A stretch of DNA of 64,000 nucleotides from Bacteroidaceae bacterium (GTDB lineage: Bacteria; Bacteroidota; Bacteroidia; Bacteroidales; Bacteroidaceae): contig JAIKWU010000065.1 of NCBI GenBank assembly GCA_024684455.1, positions 24,290 through 88,289 of the forward strand, given 5' to 3'. Shown one piece after another: positions 7,795 through 16,419 of the stretch. Made by a program: the position numbers and the translations under genes. The first letter of the stretch is position 1. Every line of letters starts with the position of its first letter. The notes under the pieces were generated by a model, which saw only the letters and a program-made list of their open reading frames with translations, had not been told where the DNA came from and did no database searches.

Positions 7795-8679
7795 ATGAAA
7801 AAAACATTATTCATGCTCACACTGGGTGCTGTCGCCCTGCTGACAGTGCCGACTTCGTGTCAGCGAATGGCTCAGAGCATTGCCGAGAGTGCCCGAGAGG
7901 AAATGCGCGGGGAAAACGGCAAACAGCCCCGCTATCTGCGTGACAGCGAGGAATGGGGCAAAGTGATTCAGCAAGAACTTGCGCTCGAAGACTTTGAGAA
8001 GGTGCGCACCACCGGACTGGCTGACGTGGTATTCACGCAGGGCGAGGACTTCAGCGTCGTGGCAGAAGGAAACGAGAAGGTGCTTCCGCTTTATGACTTC
8101 TCGGTCGAGGAAGGCACGCTTGTCGTCGCCACCACGAAGAAGGACAAGCTCCGCAATATCCCGTTCATTCGCCTGCTGGTCACTGCACCAACGCTGACTA
8201 ACATCGACATCATGGGTGCGGGCGATGTGATGATGCGCCAACCCGTCGAGTTTTTCAACGACCTCAACATCCACATCAGCGGTGCGGGCGACATTGAGAT
8301 TGACAGCCTGCTCTGCGATGCTTTCTCTGCCGAAATCAGTGGTGCAGGCGACATCGACGTGTACCGTCTGAAGTGCCTTTCGGCCGATGTCCGCATGAGC
8401 GGCGTGGGCGACACAGATGTCAAGAAGATTTCTTGTCAGGAAGACGCATCGTTCATTGTCACAGGCACGGGCAATTTGGAGACGAAAGTGAGATGCAACA
8501 ACCTCACCGTCGAGGTGACGGGCGACGGCGAAGCCAGCATCAAGTGTGAAAGTGAACATGTGACAGCCACGGTCGGCGGTACGGGCAGCATCGACATCGA
8601 AGGCACGACCCACGACATCGTTGTCAACAAAAGTGGACTGGGCAACATATCGACCCGACAGTTGCGCATCCTACAATGA
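7795..8679 (+). CDS. GIN-domain (DUF2807) lipoprotein
   Basis: A 294-residue putative adhesin-like lipoprotein. It starts MKKTLFMLTLGAVALLTVPT followed by a lipobox Cys at about residue 22. I chose the ATG at 7795 because the upstream 43 codons lack coding character and the signal peptide starts here. From residue 65 onward it shows the repeating beta-solenoid pattern of GIN domains, with several ISGAGD-like repeats (MGAGDV, ISGAGDIEID, ISGAGDIDV, MSGVGDTDV, TGTGN). It overlaps the next ATPase gene by 4 bases (ATGA), so it is translationally coupled to an efflux system. Its role there is unknown. Confidence 0.87.
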   Translation: MKKTLFMLTLGAVALLTVPTSCQRMAQSIAESAREEMRGENGKQPRYLRDSEEWGKVIQQELALEDFEKVRTTGLADVVFTQGEDFSVVAEGNEKVLPLYDFSVEEGTLVVATTKKDKLRNIPFIRLLVTAPTLTNIDIMGAGDVMMRQPVEFFNDLNIHISGAGDIEIDSLLCDAFSAEISGAGDIDVYRLKCLSADVRMSGVGDTDVKKISCQEDASFIVTGTGNLETKVRCNNLTVEVTGDGEASIKCESEHVTATVGGTGSIDIEGTTHDIVVNKSGLGNISTRQLRILQ

Positions 8680-9392
8680 TACACCTCGAAAACATCCACA
8701 AGACTTACCAAGGTTCGCAGCCGTTGCACGTGCTCAAGGGCATCTCGCTCGACATTCGCCGCGGCGAGTTTGTCAGCATCATGGGTGCGTCGGGCTCGGG
8801 CAAGAGCACGCTGCTCAACATTCTGGGAATCCTCGACGACTATGACGAGGGTGTCTATACGCTCGACGGTACTCTCATCCGCGGGCTGAGCGAGGTGCGT
8901 GCAGCCGACTTCCGCAACCGCATGATAGGCTTTATCTTCCAGTCGTTCAACCTCATCCCGTTCAAGGATGCCGTCGAGAACGTTGCCCTGCCACTCTTTT
9001 ACCAGGGTGTGCCCCGCCGTAAAAGGAATGCGCTGGCGCTCGAGTATCTCGACAAGTTGGGATTGAAGGACTGGGCTCATCACAAGCCTGCAGAACTCTC
9101 GGGCGGTCAGAAACAGCGCGTTGCCATTGCACGCGCACTGATTACACAGCCGAAAATCATCCTCGCCGACGAACCGACGGGTGCGCTCGACAGCCATACC
9201 AGTGTGGAAGTGATGCAGATTCTCAAGCAGTTGCACGAGGACGGCATGACCATCGTCGTCGTCACCCATGAAAGCGGCGTGGCCTATCAGGCAGACAAAA
9301 TCGTGCATATCAAAGACGGCCAGATCGGCGACATCGAACTCGTCACCGACGAGTCGCGTTCGCCCTTCTCTATGGACGGAGTGATGAAGTAG
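8676..9392 (+). CDS. LolD/MacB-type ABC transporter ATPase
   Basis: A 238-residue ATPase with Walker A GASGSGKST (about 41-49), Q-loop FIFQSFN, signature LSGGQKQR, Walker B IILADEPTGALDS and H-loop VVTHE. This matches the LolD/MacB group, which uses mechanotransmission with FtsX-like permeases instead of transporting across the inner membrane. It overlaps the GIN lipoprotein stop by 4 bases and precedes two MacB-like permeases, an HlyD adaptor and a TolC channel. Together these form a tripartite efflux pump; the exported compound is unknown. Confidence 0.92.
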   Translation: MIHLENIHKTYQGSQPLHVLKGISLDIRRGEFVSIMGASGSGKSTLLNILGILDDYDEGVYTLDGTLIRGLSEVRAADFRNRMIGFIFQSFNLIPFKDAVENVALPLFYQGVPRRKRNALALEYLDKLGLKDWAHHKPAELSGGQKQRVAIARALITQPKIILADEPTGALDSHTSVEVMQILKQLHEDGMTIVVVTHESGVAYQADKIVHIKDGQIGDIELVTDESRSPFSMDGVMK

Positions 9393-9452
9393 TACAGCCA
9401 CACGCCGACACTCACGCCAATTACTTCGATACGACCAGAAACGACAGATGAA

Positions 9453-10700
9453 ATGAATACCATTCGAGAGGTTTGGGATGCCATGATGCGCAACAAGATG
9501 CGTGTGACGGCAACGGGCATAGCGGTGGCAAGCGGTATTTTCCTGCTCATCGTGCTGCTCGGTGCGGGCAATGGCATTATCCATACAATGGAGCAGAACA
9601 GCCAAGGACTGAACCTCGATGCCATCAACATCTGGCCGGGTATGACGTCGAAGCCATGGAACGGCCTTAAGGAGGGTCGCTCGATACAACTCAAGGACGA
9701 CGACCGAAAAGCACTTGAAAAACAGCACGACGACGTGGTACTCTCGTCGTCAGCCCAACTCGAAAAGACGGAAACGGCCAATGTGGGCCACAAACATGCC
9801 ACCGTGTCGCTCATGGGTGTATTTCCCTCATACACAGAGTTTGAGAACATCCAAATCCTGCGCGGTCGTTTTCTCAACGACATAGACCTGCGCAAACGTC
9901 GTCGCGTGGTGGTCATCGATGAAAAGGCTGAAACAGCGCTATTCGGCAAAAACGCCAATGCCGTGGGCCGTGACATACGCGTCGGACAGAGCATGTATCG
10001 CGTCGTGGGTGTGCAGAAGAACGACTTTGCCTTCAGCAACAACAACTTCTACGCTCCGTTCACCACTGTCCAAGGCATCTACGGAGGGAAACAGGAAATC
10101 GGAAACATCACGCTGAAGGCTCGTCCGGGCAGCACCGAGCAGCAGTTGGAGGAGTTGACCGAAGGCATCCGCTACACACTCGGCACACGCCACGAATTTG
10201 ACCCGACCGACCGCCGGGCCGTGTGGATTTGGAACTCGGCCGAAGACAATGCGTCGATGAACCAGGCAAAAGGCATCCTGAACACTTCGTTCTGGATTCT
10301 CGGCCTGCTCACCCTGCTCAGCGGCATTGTCGGCGTGAGCAACATCATGCTCATCAGCGTAAAGGAACGCACGCACGAGTTCGGCATCCGACGCGCCATC
10401 GGGGCACGTCCGTGGAACATCATCCGCATGGTTATGCTGGAGAGTGTGCTCATCACGACGTTCTTCGGCTACTGGGGAATGCTCGCCGGCATCGTGTTCT
10501 GCGAATGGATGGACCAGACGGTCGGCTCAACCGTCGTCGATATAGGTGTGTTCCAGCAAAAGGTATTCGTTGACCCAACCGTCGATCTCAGCATCTGCCT
10601 GCAGGCCACGGTAGTGATGATTATAGCCGGTGCCATCGCAGGCTTCTTCCCTGCACGCCGCGCCGCACAAGTAAAACCCATTGAAGCACTGAGAGGATGA
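9453..10700 (+). CDS. MacB-like FtsX-family permease, first copy
   Basis: A 415-residue inner-membrane protein. The N-terminal membrane helix (about 18-40) is followed by a MacB periplasmic core domain (about 45-270). Three C-terminal helices (near 275-300, 325-350, 375-405) form the FtsX domain, with the motif ISVKERTHEFGIRRAIGARP. The protein ends ARRAAQVKPIEALRG. Its stop overlaps the start of the second permease by 4 bases. The two permeases probably form a heterodimer on the preceding ATPase. Confidence 0.9.
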   Translation: MNTIREVWDAMMRNKMRVTATGIAVASGIFLLIVLLGAGNGIIHTMEQNSQGLNLDAINIWPGMTSKPWNGLKEGRSIQLKDDDRKALEKQHDDVVLSSSAQLEKTETANVGHKHATVSLMGVFPSYTEFENIQILRGRFLNDIDLRKRRRVVVIDEKAETALFGKNANAVGRDIRVGQSMYRVVGVQKNDFAFSNNNFYAPFTTVQGIYGGKQEIGNITLKARPGSTEQQLEELTEGIRYTLGTRHEFDPTDRRAVWIWNSAEDNASMNQAKGILNTSFWILGLLTLLSGIVGVSNIMLISVKERTHEFGIRRAIGARPWNIIRMVMLESVLITTFFGYWGMLAGIVFCEWMDQTVGSTVVDIGVFQQKVFVDPTVDLSICLQATVVMIIAGAIAGFFPARRAAQVKPIEALRG

Positions 10701-11962
10701 AGATTCCACGTTTTGACCTGGACTCCTGGAGCGAGATTGTCGATGCGTTGTCGAAGAACAAACTGCGCTCTTTCCTGACTGCCTTTGGCATCTTTTGGGG
10801 CGTGTTCATGCTCGTGCTGCTCATGGGTGGCGGACGTGGACTGGAGTCGATGCTGGGCAACGTGTTCGCAGGGTTCGCATCGAACAGCGGATTCATGGCC
10901 ACGGCGACAACCAGCATGCCACACAAAGGTTTTCGCGAAGGCCGCCAGTGGGACCTCGAACTGCGCGACATCGACCGTGTTCGCAACAGTGTCCCTGAAA
11001 TCGACATTCTCACACCGACCAATACACGATGGGGCATCAGCGCCGTCCGCGACAACAAGAAACTCAGCGTCAGCATCACGGGCATCTATCCCGACTACCT
11101 GCGCGTCAGCAATCCACGTCTGAAGGCGGGACGTGCCATCAACGACACAGACATCGCACAGGAACGCAAGGTCTGCATCATCGGCAGTCGCGTCGCCGAA
11201 GAACTCTTTCCTGGAGAAGATGTCATCTGCGGCCAGCGCATACAGATTGACGGCATCTACTACACCGTCATCGGACTCAGTGGACGCACTGGCAATGGCA
11301 TCAGCATCAACGGCAACGCCTTGACTACCGTCGAAGTACCTTTCACAACCCTGCAGCGTGCCTATGGTCTTGGCACGAAAATCGTCATGCTCACCTATAC
11401 AGCACGACCTGGCTACCAAATCTCCACCGTTCAGGACAAAGTGGAAGCTGTGGTGAAGCGTGCCCACAGCATCCATCCCGACGACCCACAGGCGGTCATC
11501 AAAGTGAATGCAGAAGCGATGTTTACGCTCGTTGACAACCTCTTCAACGGCATCAGTATCCTGGTGTGGATGATTGGCCTCGGCACCCTGCTCAGCGGAG
11601 CCATCGGCGTAAGCAACATCATGATGGTGACGGTGAAAGAACGCACCACCGAGATAGGCATCCGACGCGCCATCGGTGCCACACCCACCGACATCCTGCG
11701 TCAGATTCTCAGCGAGAGCATGATGCTCACATTGCTGGCTGGCATGAGCGGCATCACGCTGTCGGTGCTCATCCTACAAGTCGTCGAGACGGCAGTCAAT
11801 GCCTCTGGCACCACCGACGGCACTTCGACGTTCCAGATATCGTTCTGGATCGCAGTCGGCGCAGCCCTGCTCATTGCCCTGCTCGGCATTGTGGCAGGCC
11901 TCGCACCTGCACTTCGTGCCATGCACATACGCCCCGTCGAGGCCATGCGCAGCGACGAATAA
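10697..11962 (+). CDS. MacB-like FtsX-family permease, second copy
   Basis: A 421-residue paralogue of the preceding permease with the same plan: an N-terminal helix near 20-42 (LTAFGIFWGVFMLVLLMGGG), a periplasmic MacB domain, and an FtsX domain with VKERTTEIGIRRAIGATP. It ends in APALRAMHIRPVEAMRS. It is coupled to the first permease by an ATGA overlap and followed 30 bases later by the adaptor gene. Heterodimer formation is inferred from the tandem arrangement. Confidence 0.9.
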   Translation: MKIPRFDLDSWSEIVDALSKNKLRSFLTAFGIFWGVFMLVLLMGGGRGLESMLGNVFAGFASNSGFMATATTSMPHKGFREGRQWDLELRDIDRVRNSVPEIDILTPTNTRWGISAVRDNKKLSVSITGIYPDYLRVSNPRLKAGRAINDTDIAQERKVCIIGSRVAEELFPGEDVICGQRIQIDGIYYTVIGLSGRTGNGISINGNALTTVEVPFTTLQRAYGLGTKIVMLTYTARPGYQISTVQDKVEAVVKRAHSIHPDDPQAVIKVNAEAMFTLVDNLFNGISILVWMIGLGTLLSGAIGVSNIMMVTVKERTTEIGIRRAIGATPTDILRQILSESMMLTLLAGMSGITLSVLILQVVETAVNASGTTDGTSTFQISFWIAVGAALLIALLGIVAGLAPALRAMHIRPVEAMRSDE

Positions 11963-11992
11963 ACTTTTGCCCATTTAACTCATCTATACACA

Positions 11993-13099
11993 ATGAACAA
12001 AATTCTCAAATGGATTGGCGTAGCACTCATCGCCATCATCTTCATCGGAACATTCATGTTCCTCTACCAGAAGTCGCAGCCAAAGATTACGCTGTACGAA
12101 ATCAACGCCCCACAAGTGATTGACCTGGAACGCACCACCATCGTCACTGGCAAAGTGGAGCCGCGCGACGAGGTGAACATCAAGCCGCAAATCTCAGGCA
12201 TTATCTCCGAACTCTACAAGCACGCTGGCGAGACGGTGCGCAAGGACGAGGTGATTGCCAAAGTCAAGGTTATTCCCGATATGGGAAGCCTGAGCAGTGC
12301 AGAAAACCGCGTCAAACTTGCTCAGATTAACTTGAAACAGGTTACCACCGATTTTGAGCGCATGAAACGACTGAAGGAAGAACGTGTCATCAGCGATGAA
12401 GAGTACGAGCAGAGCGAAGTGAAGTATCGTCAGGCTCAAGAGGAACTCAAGACCGCCAAAGATGCTCTGAACATCGTTCGTGAAGGCGTCTCTCTGAGCA
12501 ATGCACAGATGTCAACGACACTCATCCGTTCGACCATCGACGGGCTCATCCTCGACATTCCCGTCAAGGTGGGCAACTCCGTCATCCTCTCCAACTCGTT
12601 CAACGACGGTACGACCATCGCCACCGTTGCCAACATGTCAGACCTCATCTTCCGTGGCAATATCGACGAGACAGAAGTAGGACGCTTGCACGAAGGGATG
12701 CCCGTCAGCATCAGCATCGGTGCGCTGCCCGACGTCCACCTCGACGCCACACTCGAATACATCTCGCCGAAGGGAGTCGAGACCAATGGAGCCAATCAGT
12801 TTGAAATCAAAGCCGCCATTCAGATACCCCAAGGCCTGACGTTGCGTTCGGGCTACTCCGCCAACGGCGAAATCGTGCTGGCACGTTCCGAGCACACCCT
12901 TGCCATACCCGAAGCATCACTCTCGTTCAGCGGCGACAGCACCTTCGTCTATGTCGTCACCGACAGCACCGCACGTCCCCAGCAGTTCCAGCGCCGAGCC
13001 ATCACCACAGGCATCAGCGACGGCGTCCACATCGAAGTCAAGAAAGGCCTGAAGAAAGAAGAGTTTGTCCGCGGAATTGAGATTGTAGCACAACAATAA
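11993..13099 (+). CDS. Efflux periplasmic adaptor (HlyD/MacA type)
   Basis: A 368-residue membrane-fusion protein linking the inner-membrane permeases with the TolC channel. It has an N-terminal membrane anchor (about 5-25) and a lipoyl half-motif near 55-85 (TGKVEPRDEVNIKPQISG). A coiled-coil hairpin follows at about 95-165 (rich in K, E, Q), then the second lipoyl half and a beta-barrel domain. The C-terminal domain ends KEEFVRGIEIVAQQ. It lies 12 bases before the TolC gene. Confidence 0.9.
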   Translation: MNKILKWIGVALIAIIFIGTFMFLYQKSQPKITLYEINAPQVIDLERTTIVTGKVEPRDEVNIKPQISGIISELYKHAGETVRKDEVIAKVKVIPDMGSLSSAENRVKLAQINLKQVTTDFERMKRLKEERVISDEEYEQSEVKYRQAQEELKTAKDALNIVREGVSLSNAQMSTTLIRSTIDGLILDIPVKVGNSVILSNSFNDGTTIATVANMSDLIFRGNIDETEVGRLHEGMPVSISIGALPDVHLDATLEYISPKGVETNGANQFEIKAAIQIPQGLTLRSGYSANGEIVLARSEHTLAIPEASLSFSGDSTFVYVVTDSTARPQQFQRRAITTGISDGVHIEVKKGLKKEEFVRGIEIVAQQ

Positions 13100-13110
13100 C
13101 AGATCCTCCC

Positions 13111-14460
13111 ATGAAATATCGCACACTAGTTTGTACTTTGTACTTAACACTTTGTACTTTCACCATAGCGAAGTCCTCACCTTATCTTGGAGAGTTAGAA
13201 GGTGAGCCCTGGTCACTCCGCCAGTGCATTGAGCACGCCCTGGAACACAACATCAGCGTCAAGCAGCAGGCCATGGCTGTTGAGAACAGCAAAGTCTCGC
13301 TCAGCACAGCTCTCAACTCCCGCCTGCCCTCGCTCAACGCCTCTGCCAGCCAGAGTTTCAACTTCGGTCGCGGACAGACCATCGACGGCACCTACGTCAA
13401 CCGCAACACACAGAACACTGGCTTTAACCTCGGCACCGACATTCCCCTCTTCACAGGCTTTCAGATACCCAACAACATCGCAGCCCGCCGACTCGACCAC
13501 CAAGCCGCACTCGCCGACCTGCAGCGTGCCCGCGAGAACGTCGCCCTGCAAATCACAGGCAGTTACCTCGACGTCCTCTACCAGAAAGAACTCGTCGGCG
13601 TACAAGAGCAGCAAGTCAAACTCAGTCAGGTCCAACTCGACCGCATCGAAAAACTCTTCCGCAACGGCAAGCAGAGCGAAGCCGACGTGGCACAGGCACG
13701 CTCCGTTGTTGCCAACGACCAACTGCAACTCACCCAGCAGCAGAACCAACTGCGCCTGGCCCTGCTCGAACTCAGCCAACTGCTCGAACTACCCACCCCC
13801 GAAGGATTCGACATCGACGAACCCTCCGAGGTCCATCTCTCGGCGCTCGGCACTCAACTCTCCGCCGCCGACATCTACGCCATCGCCGTCGGTGAACGTC
13901 CGCAGATACAAGCCGAACGCCTGCGTCTCCAAAGTGCCGAGCGCAACGTCAAGATAGCCCAGAGCGGCCACTATCCCACCCTCTCGCTCAACGGCGGACT
14001 CAGCACAGGCTACTACAAGACCAACGGGTTCGCAGCCGACCCCTTCAACCGCCAAATGAAAAACAATTTCAACAAATACATCGGACTCAACCTCAGCATA
14101 CCTATTTTCAACCGATTCCAGACCCGCAACCAAGTCCGACAGGCACGCCTGCAAGTCGCCAACCAGCAACTCGCCCTCGAGAACACCCAGAAGGCACTCT
14201 ACAAAGAGATACAGCAGGCATGGTACAACGCACAGAACGCCCTGCGGCAGATGGAGTCGAGCAGCGTAGCCGCCGAAGCCGCCGAGGCCTCCTTCCTCCT
14301 CATGCAGAAGAAGTTTGAGAACGGCAAAGCCAACTCCACCGAGTTCGAAGAAGCCAAAACCCGCCACATGCGCGCCCAGGCCGACCACCTCCAAGCAAAG
14401 TACACCGCCCTGTTCCGCCAGAAAATCCTTCGTTTCTATCAGGGCGAACCGCTGTATTGA
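13111..14460 (+). CDS. TolC-family outer-membrane efflux channel
   Basis: A 449-residue outer-membrane factor. The signal peptide is unusual: its hydrophobic core (LVCTLYLTLCTFTIA) is encoded by a 7-bp tandem repeat at 13130-13157. The mature part begins WSLRQCIEHALEHNISVKQQ, the standard OEP opening, followed by two long helical repeats (about 45-215 and 235-440) and SASQSFNFGRGQ. It is the last gene of the efflux operon; no clear terminator was seen before the next promoter at 14516. Confidence 0.92.
   Translation: MKYRTLVCTLYLTLCTFTIAKSSPYLGELEGEPWSLRQCIEHALEHNISVKQQAMAVENSKVSLSTALNSRLPSLNASASQSFNFGRGQTIDGTYVNRNTQNTGFNLGTDIPLFTGFQIPNNIAARRLDHQAALADLQRARENVALQITGSYLDVLYQKELVGVQEQQVKLSQVQLDRIEKLFRNGKQSEADVAQARSVVANDQLQLTQQQNQLRLALLELSQLLELPTPEGFDIDEPSEVHLSALGTQLSAADIYAIAVGERPQIQAERLRLQSAERNVKIAQSGHYPTLSLNGGLSTGYYKTNGFAADPFNRQMKNNFNKYIGLNLSIPIFNRFQTRNQVRQARLQVANQQLALENTQKALYKEIQQAWYNAQNALRQMESSSVAAEAAEASFLLMQKKFENGKANSTEFEEAKTRHMRAQADHLQAKYTALFRQKILRFYQGEPLY
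13130..13157 (+). repeat. Heptanucleotide tandem repeat in a signal peptide
   Basis: Four 7-bp units, TTTGTAC, TTTGTAC, TTAACAC, TTTGTAC, encode the hydrophobic core of the TolC signal peptide in frame. The complementary motif (ACTTTGT type) recurs at 21780-21807. Confidence 0.85.
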
Positions 14461-14515
14461 TGATTACTCACTCTGCTCCACTCTCCAAGTGCATCGGGAT
14501 ATGAAATAAATGCCT

Positions 14516-14523
14516 TATCTTTG
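14516..14523 (+). promoter_or_regulatory. Promoter -7 box of GH43 gene
   Basis: TATCTTTG, 42 bases upstream of the GH43 start at 14565, matches TAnnTTTG. Confidence 0.75.
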
Positions 14524-14564
14524 CAACGAAAACACTCACATCGTCTCTTAACAACACAGACAAC

Positions 14565-15584
14565 ATGGACAAAATTCTCTTCATCACTCTCTTCACTATC
14601 GTCTTTTCTCTGTTCTCTTCCTCAGCATCGGCCCAGTGGACGACCATCGTAAACGGGACGAAATGGACGGACACTGACGGTAATCCCGTGTATGCCAATG
14701 GCGGGAACTTCCTCCACAAGGACGGGGTGTGGTATCTCGTGGGCGAGGACCGTTCGAAGCCTTGGATGCCCGACGTCAACCTGTACAGTTCGACGGACTT
14801 CGTGCACTGGACTTTCGAGAAGAAAATCATCAGGAACCGCGTCAGTCATCCCGACCTGGGACGGCGTCGCATGATTGAGCGTCCGAAACTGCTGTTCTGC
14901 GAGGAGACGCAAAAGTATGTGGTGTGGTGTCACTGGGAGGCTCGCGACTACTCTGCGAGTGAGGCGGCAATGTTTGAGTGCGACTCTGTCAACGGGGACT
15001 ACCAATACGTATGGAGCGGGCGACCGATGGATACGAAGTCGCGCGACTGCAACGTGTTTGTGGATAACGACGGCACGACGTATTTCATATCGACGACAGA
15101 CGAAAACACGAACCTGGGGCTGTTCATGCTGATGACGGACTACCGGCATGTGTTCACAAAGACGGTGCTGTGCGAGGGGATGCGCCGCGAAGCGCCTGCC
15201 ATCGTCCACATTGACGACACGTACTATATGATTTCGTCGGCCTGTACAGGCTGGGACCCGAATCAAGCAAAACTGACGACGAGCCATAACCTGCATTTCG
15301 GGTGGACTCCCCTGCGCAACATCGGCGACCGCATCGCCTACGATACGCAGGCTTCGTCAATCCTGACCATCAACGGAACGGAGGGGACGACTTATCTCTA
15401 CGTGGGCGACCGATGGATGGACCCGTCGCTGGCGGAATCGAAAATCATCATCCTGCCCATCGAATGGCGCAATCCTGAGACGGGCGACGTGGCCCATCAA
15501 AAAGATGAGAACCATCCGGAGATGGTTCTCAACTACAGAGACTCGTTCGATATTGACTTTGAACGAGGTGTTTGGCGGGAGTAG
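14565..15584 (+). CDS. Secreted GH43 enzyme, galactanase-like (subfamily 24/34 type)
   Basis: A 339-residue secreted enzyme with a signal peptide (residues 1-23, ending SASAQ). Motifs resemble the GH43 groups that include exo-beta-1,3-galactanases: YANGGNFLHKDGVWYLVGED, YSSTDFVHWTF, IERPKLLFCEE, YVVWCHWEARDYS, SRDCNVFVDNDGTTYFIST and MRREAPAIV, where Glu209 is the probable acid. A likely target is the beta-1,3-galactan of arabinogalactan proteins, but this is inferred from motif likeness. It has its own promoter (14516) and is convergent with the PqqD-like gene, with stops only 12 bases apart. Confidence 0.82.
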   Translation: MDKILFITLFTIVFSLFSSSASAQWTTIVNGTKWTDTDGNPVYANGGNFLHKDGVWYLVGEDRSKPWMPDVNLYSSTDFVHWTFEKKIIRNRVSHPDLGRRRMIERPKLLFCEETQKYVVWCHWEARDYSASEAAMFECDSVNGDYQYVWSGRPMDTKSRDCNVFVDNDGTTYFISTTDENTNLGLFMLMTDYRHVFTKTVLCEGMRREAPAIVHIDDTYYMISSACTGWDPNQAKLTTSHNLHFGWTPLRNIGDRIAYDTQASSILTINGTEGTTYLYVGDRWMDPSLAESKIIILPIEWRNPETGDVAHQKDENHPEMVLNYRDSFDIDFERGVWRE

Positions 15585-15595
15585 TGCTGAATGCG

Positions 15596-15862
15596 CTATT
15601 CAAGGAACGCAGCCTCCTGCCAGTCTTTCAATAGTTTCTCACAGTCACGGCGGGCTGTTTCTTCATCTACCTCATAGTTGTCTGTCAGCACCCTGACCAT
15701 GTCGTCAAGGGTGAATTCCTTGCCGACGAGTTGGTTCCAAATGTCGGCAGCCGACTCGTTCATGCTGATGACTTTCGTAAAGTTGATGTTCTCTAAGCCA
15801 TGTCCGATGACGATGTTTTCACCGCAGATGTTGCGGAGTTCAAATCCTTCCTTAATTCTCAT
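15596..15862 (-). CDS. PqqD-family peptide chaperone
   Basis: An 88-residue protein with the PqqD fold, which in RiPP pathways binds a leader peptide and presents it to modifying enzymes. Hallmarks are ENIVIGHGLENINFTKVISM, NESAADIWNQL and the C-terminal helices DDMVRVLTDNYEVDEETA. It lies 11 bases downstream of a SipW-like peptidase and an HPr-kinase-like gene. No radical SAM, lasso cyclase or precursor peptide gene is adjacent, so the client is unknown. The nearest radical SAM gene, at 40405, is 25 kb away. Confidence 0.85.
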   Translation of the reverse strand: MRIKEGFELRNICGENIVIGHGLENINFTKVISMNESAADIWNQLVGKEFTLDDMVRVLTDNYEVDEETARRDCEKLLKDWQEAAFLE

Positions 15863-15873
15863 TGTATTCTTGT

Positions 15874-16419
15874 TTAACTTCTTATCTTCTCAACCTGATT
15901 GCTTTCGCCACGCCAGCGTTTCGGCAGTTCGTGAAGCCATAACAGTCGATAGGCTGCCAGTAGATAACGGCGCACGGGCAGCAAGGCTGGCCAGACACGG
16001 CTATAGATGTGCCAGAAGCGTGACGTGGCTGTGTTCCAAGTCTTTCCCTTCCGCTCTAATGCCGTGACGAGACAACGAACGTCGCGCAGCAGACATGTCT
16101 CCGTACCGCGCACATTTCCATCGCCGCGCAGCGTGACTCGCACGTCGGGGTCGGACGTAGTAGTCTTCACGGGCAGCCCTTGTGGGGTGTGCAGGGCATC
16201 GATGCGGTGCAACACATAGTGTCCTTTCTCAATCTCTGCCAGCACTACATCACCGACCTTGTAGCCCATCGCCTTCGACAGCACAGCCACATCGCGCCCG
16301 CTCTCAACAAACGGTCGCATACTGTTTCCCCTCGCCCTGATGGACACGTTGTGCCCTTCATCGACAAGCGCACAGACATGTGGCAGGAACTCGGCATTGG
16401 CCAGTTGGATTACCTTCAT
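15874..16419 (-). CDS. S24/S26 (SipW-like) peptidase
   Basis: A 181-residue protein with signal-peptidase motifs: GNSMRPFVESGRDV (Ser nucleophile), YKVGDVVLAEI and YVLHRID. The His in place of Lys suggests a Ser-His dyad as in SipW and eukaryotic-type signal peptidases. A hydrophobic or basic stretch near 145-165 (RVWPALLPVRRYLLAAYRLL) may be membrane-associated. I start at ATG 16419, which overlaps the kinase stop by 4 bases (ATGA); a longer frame to 16563 only shadows the kinase gene. The context suggests peptide maturation. Confidence 0.82.
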   Translation of the reverse strand: MKVIQLANAEFLPHVCALVDEGHNVSIRARGNSMRPFVESGRDVAVLSKAMGYKVGDVVLAEIEKGHYVLHRIDALHTPQGLPVKTTTSDPDVRVTLRGDGNVRGTETCLLRDVRCLVTALERKGKTWNTATSRFWHIYSRVWPALLPVRRYLLAAYRLLWLHELPKRWRGESNQVEKIRS

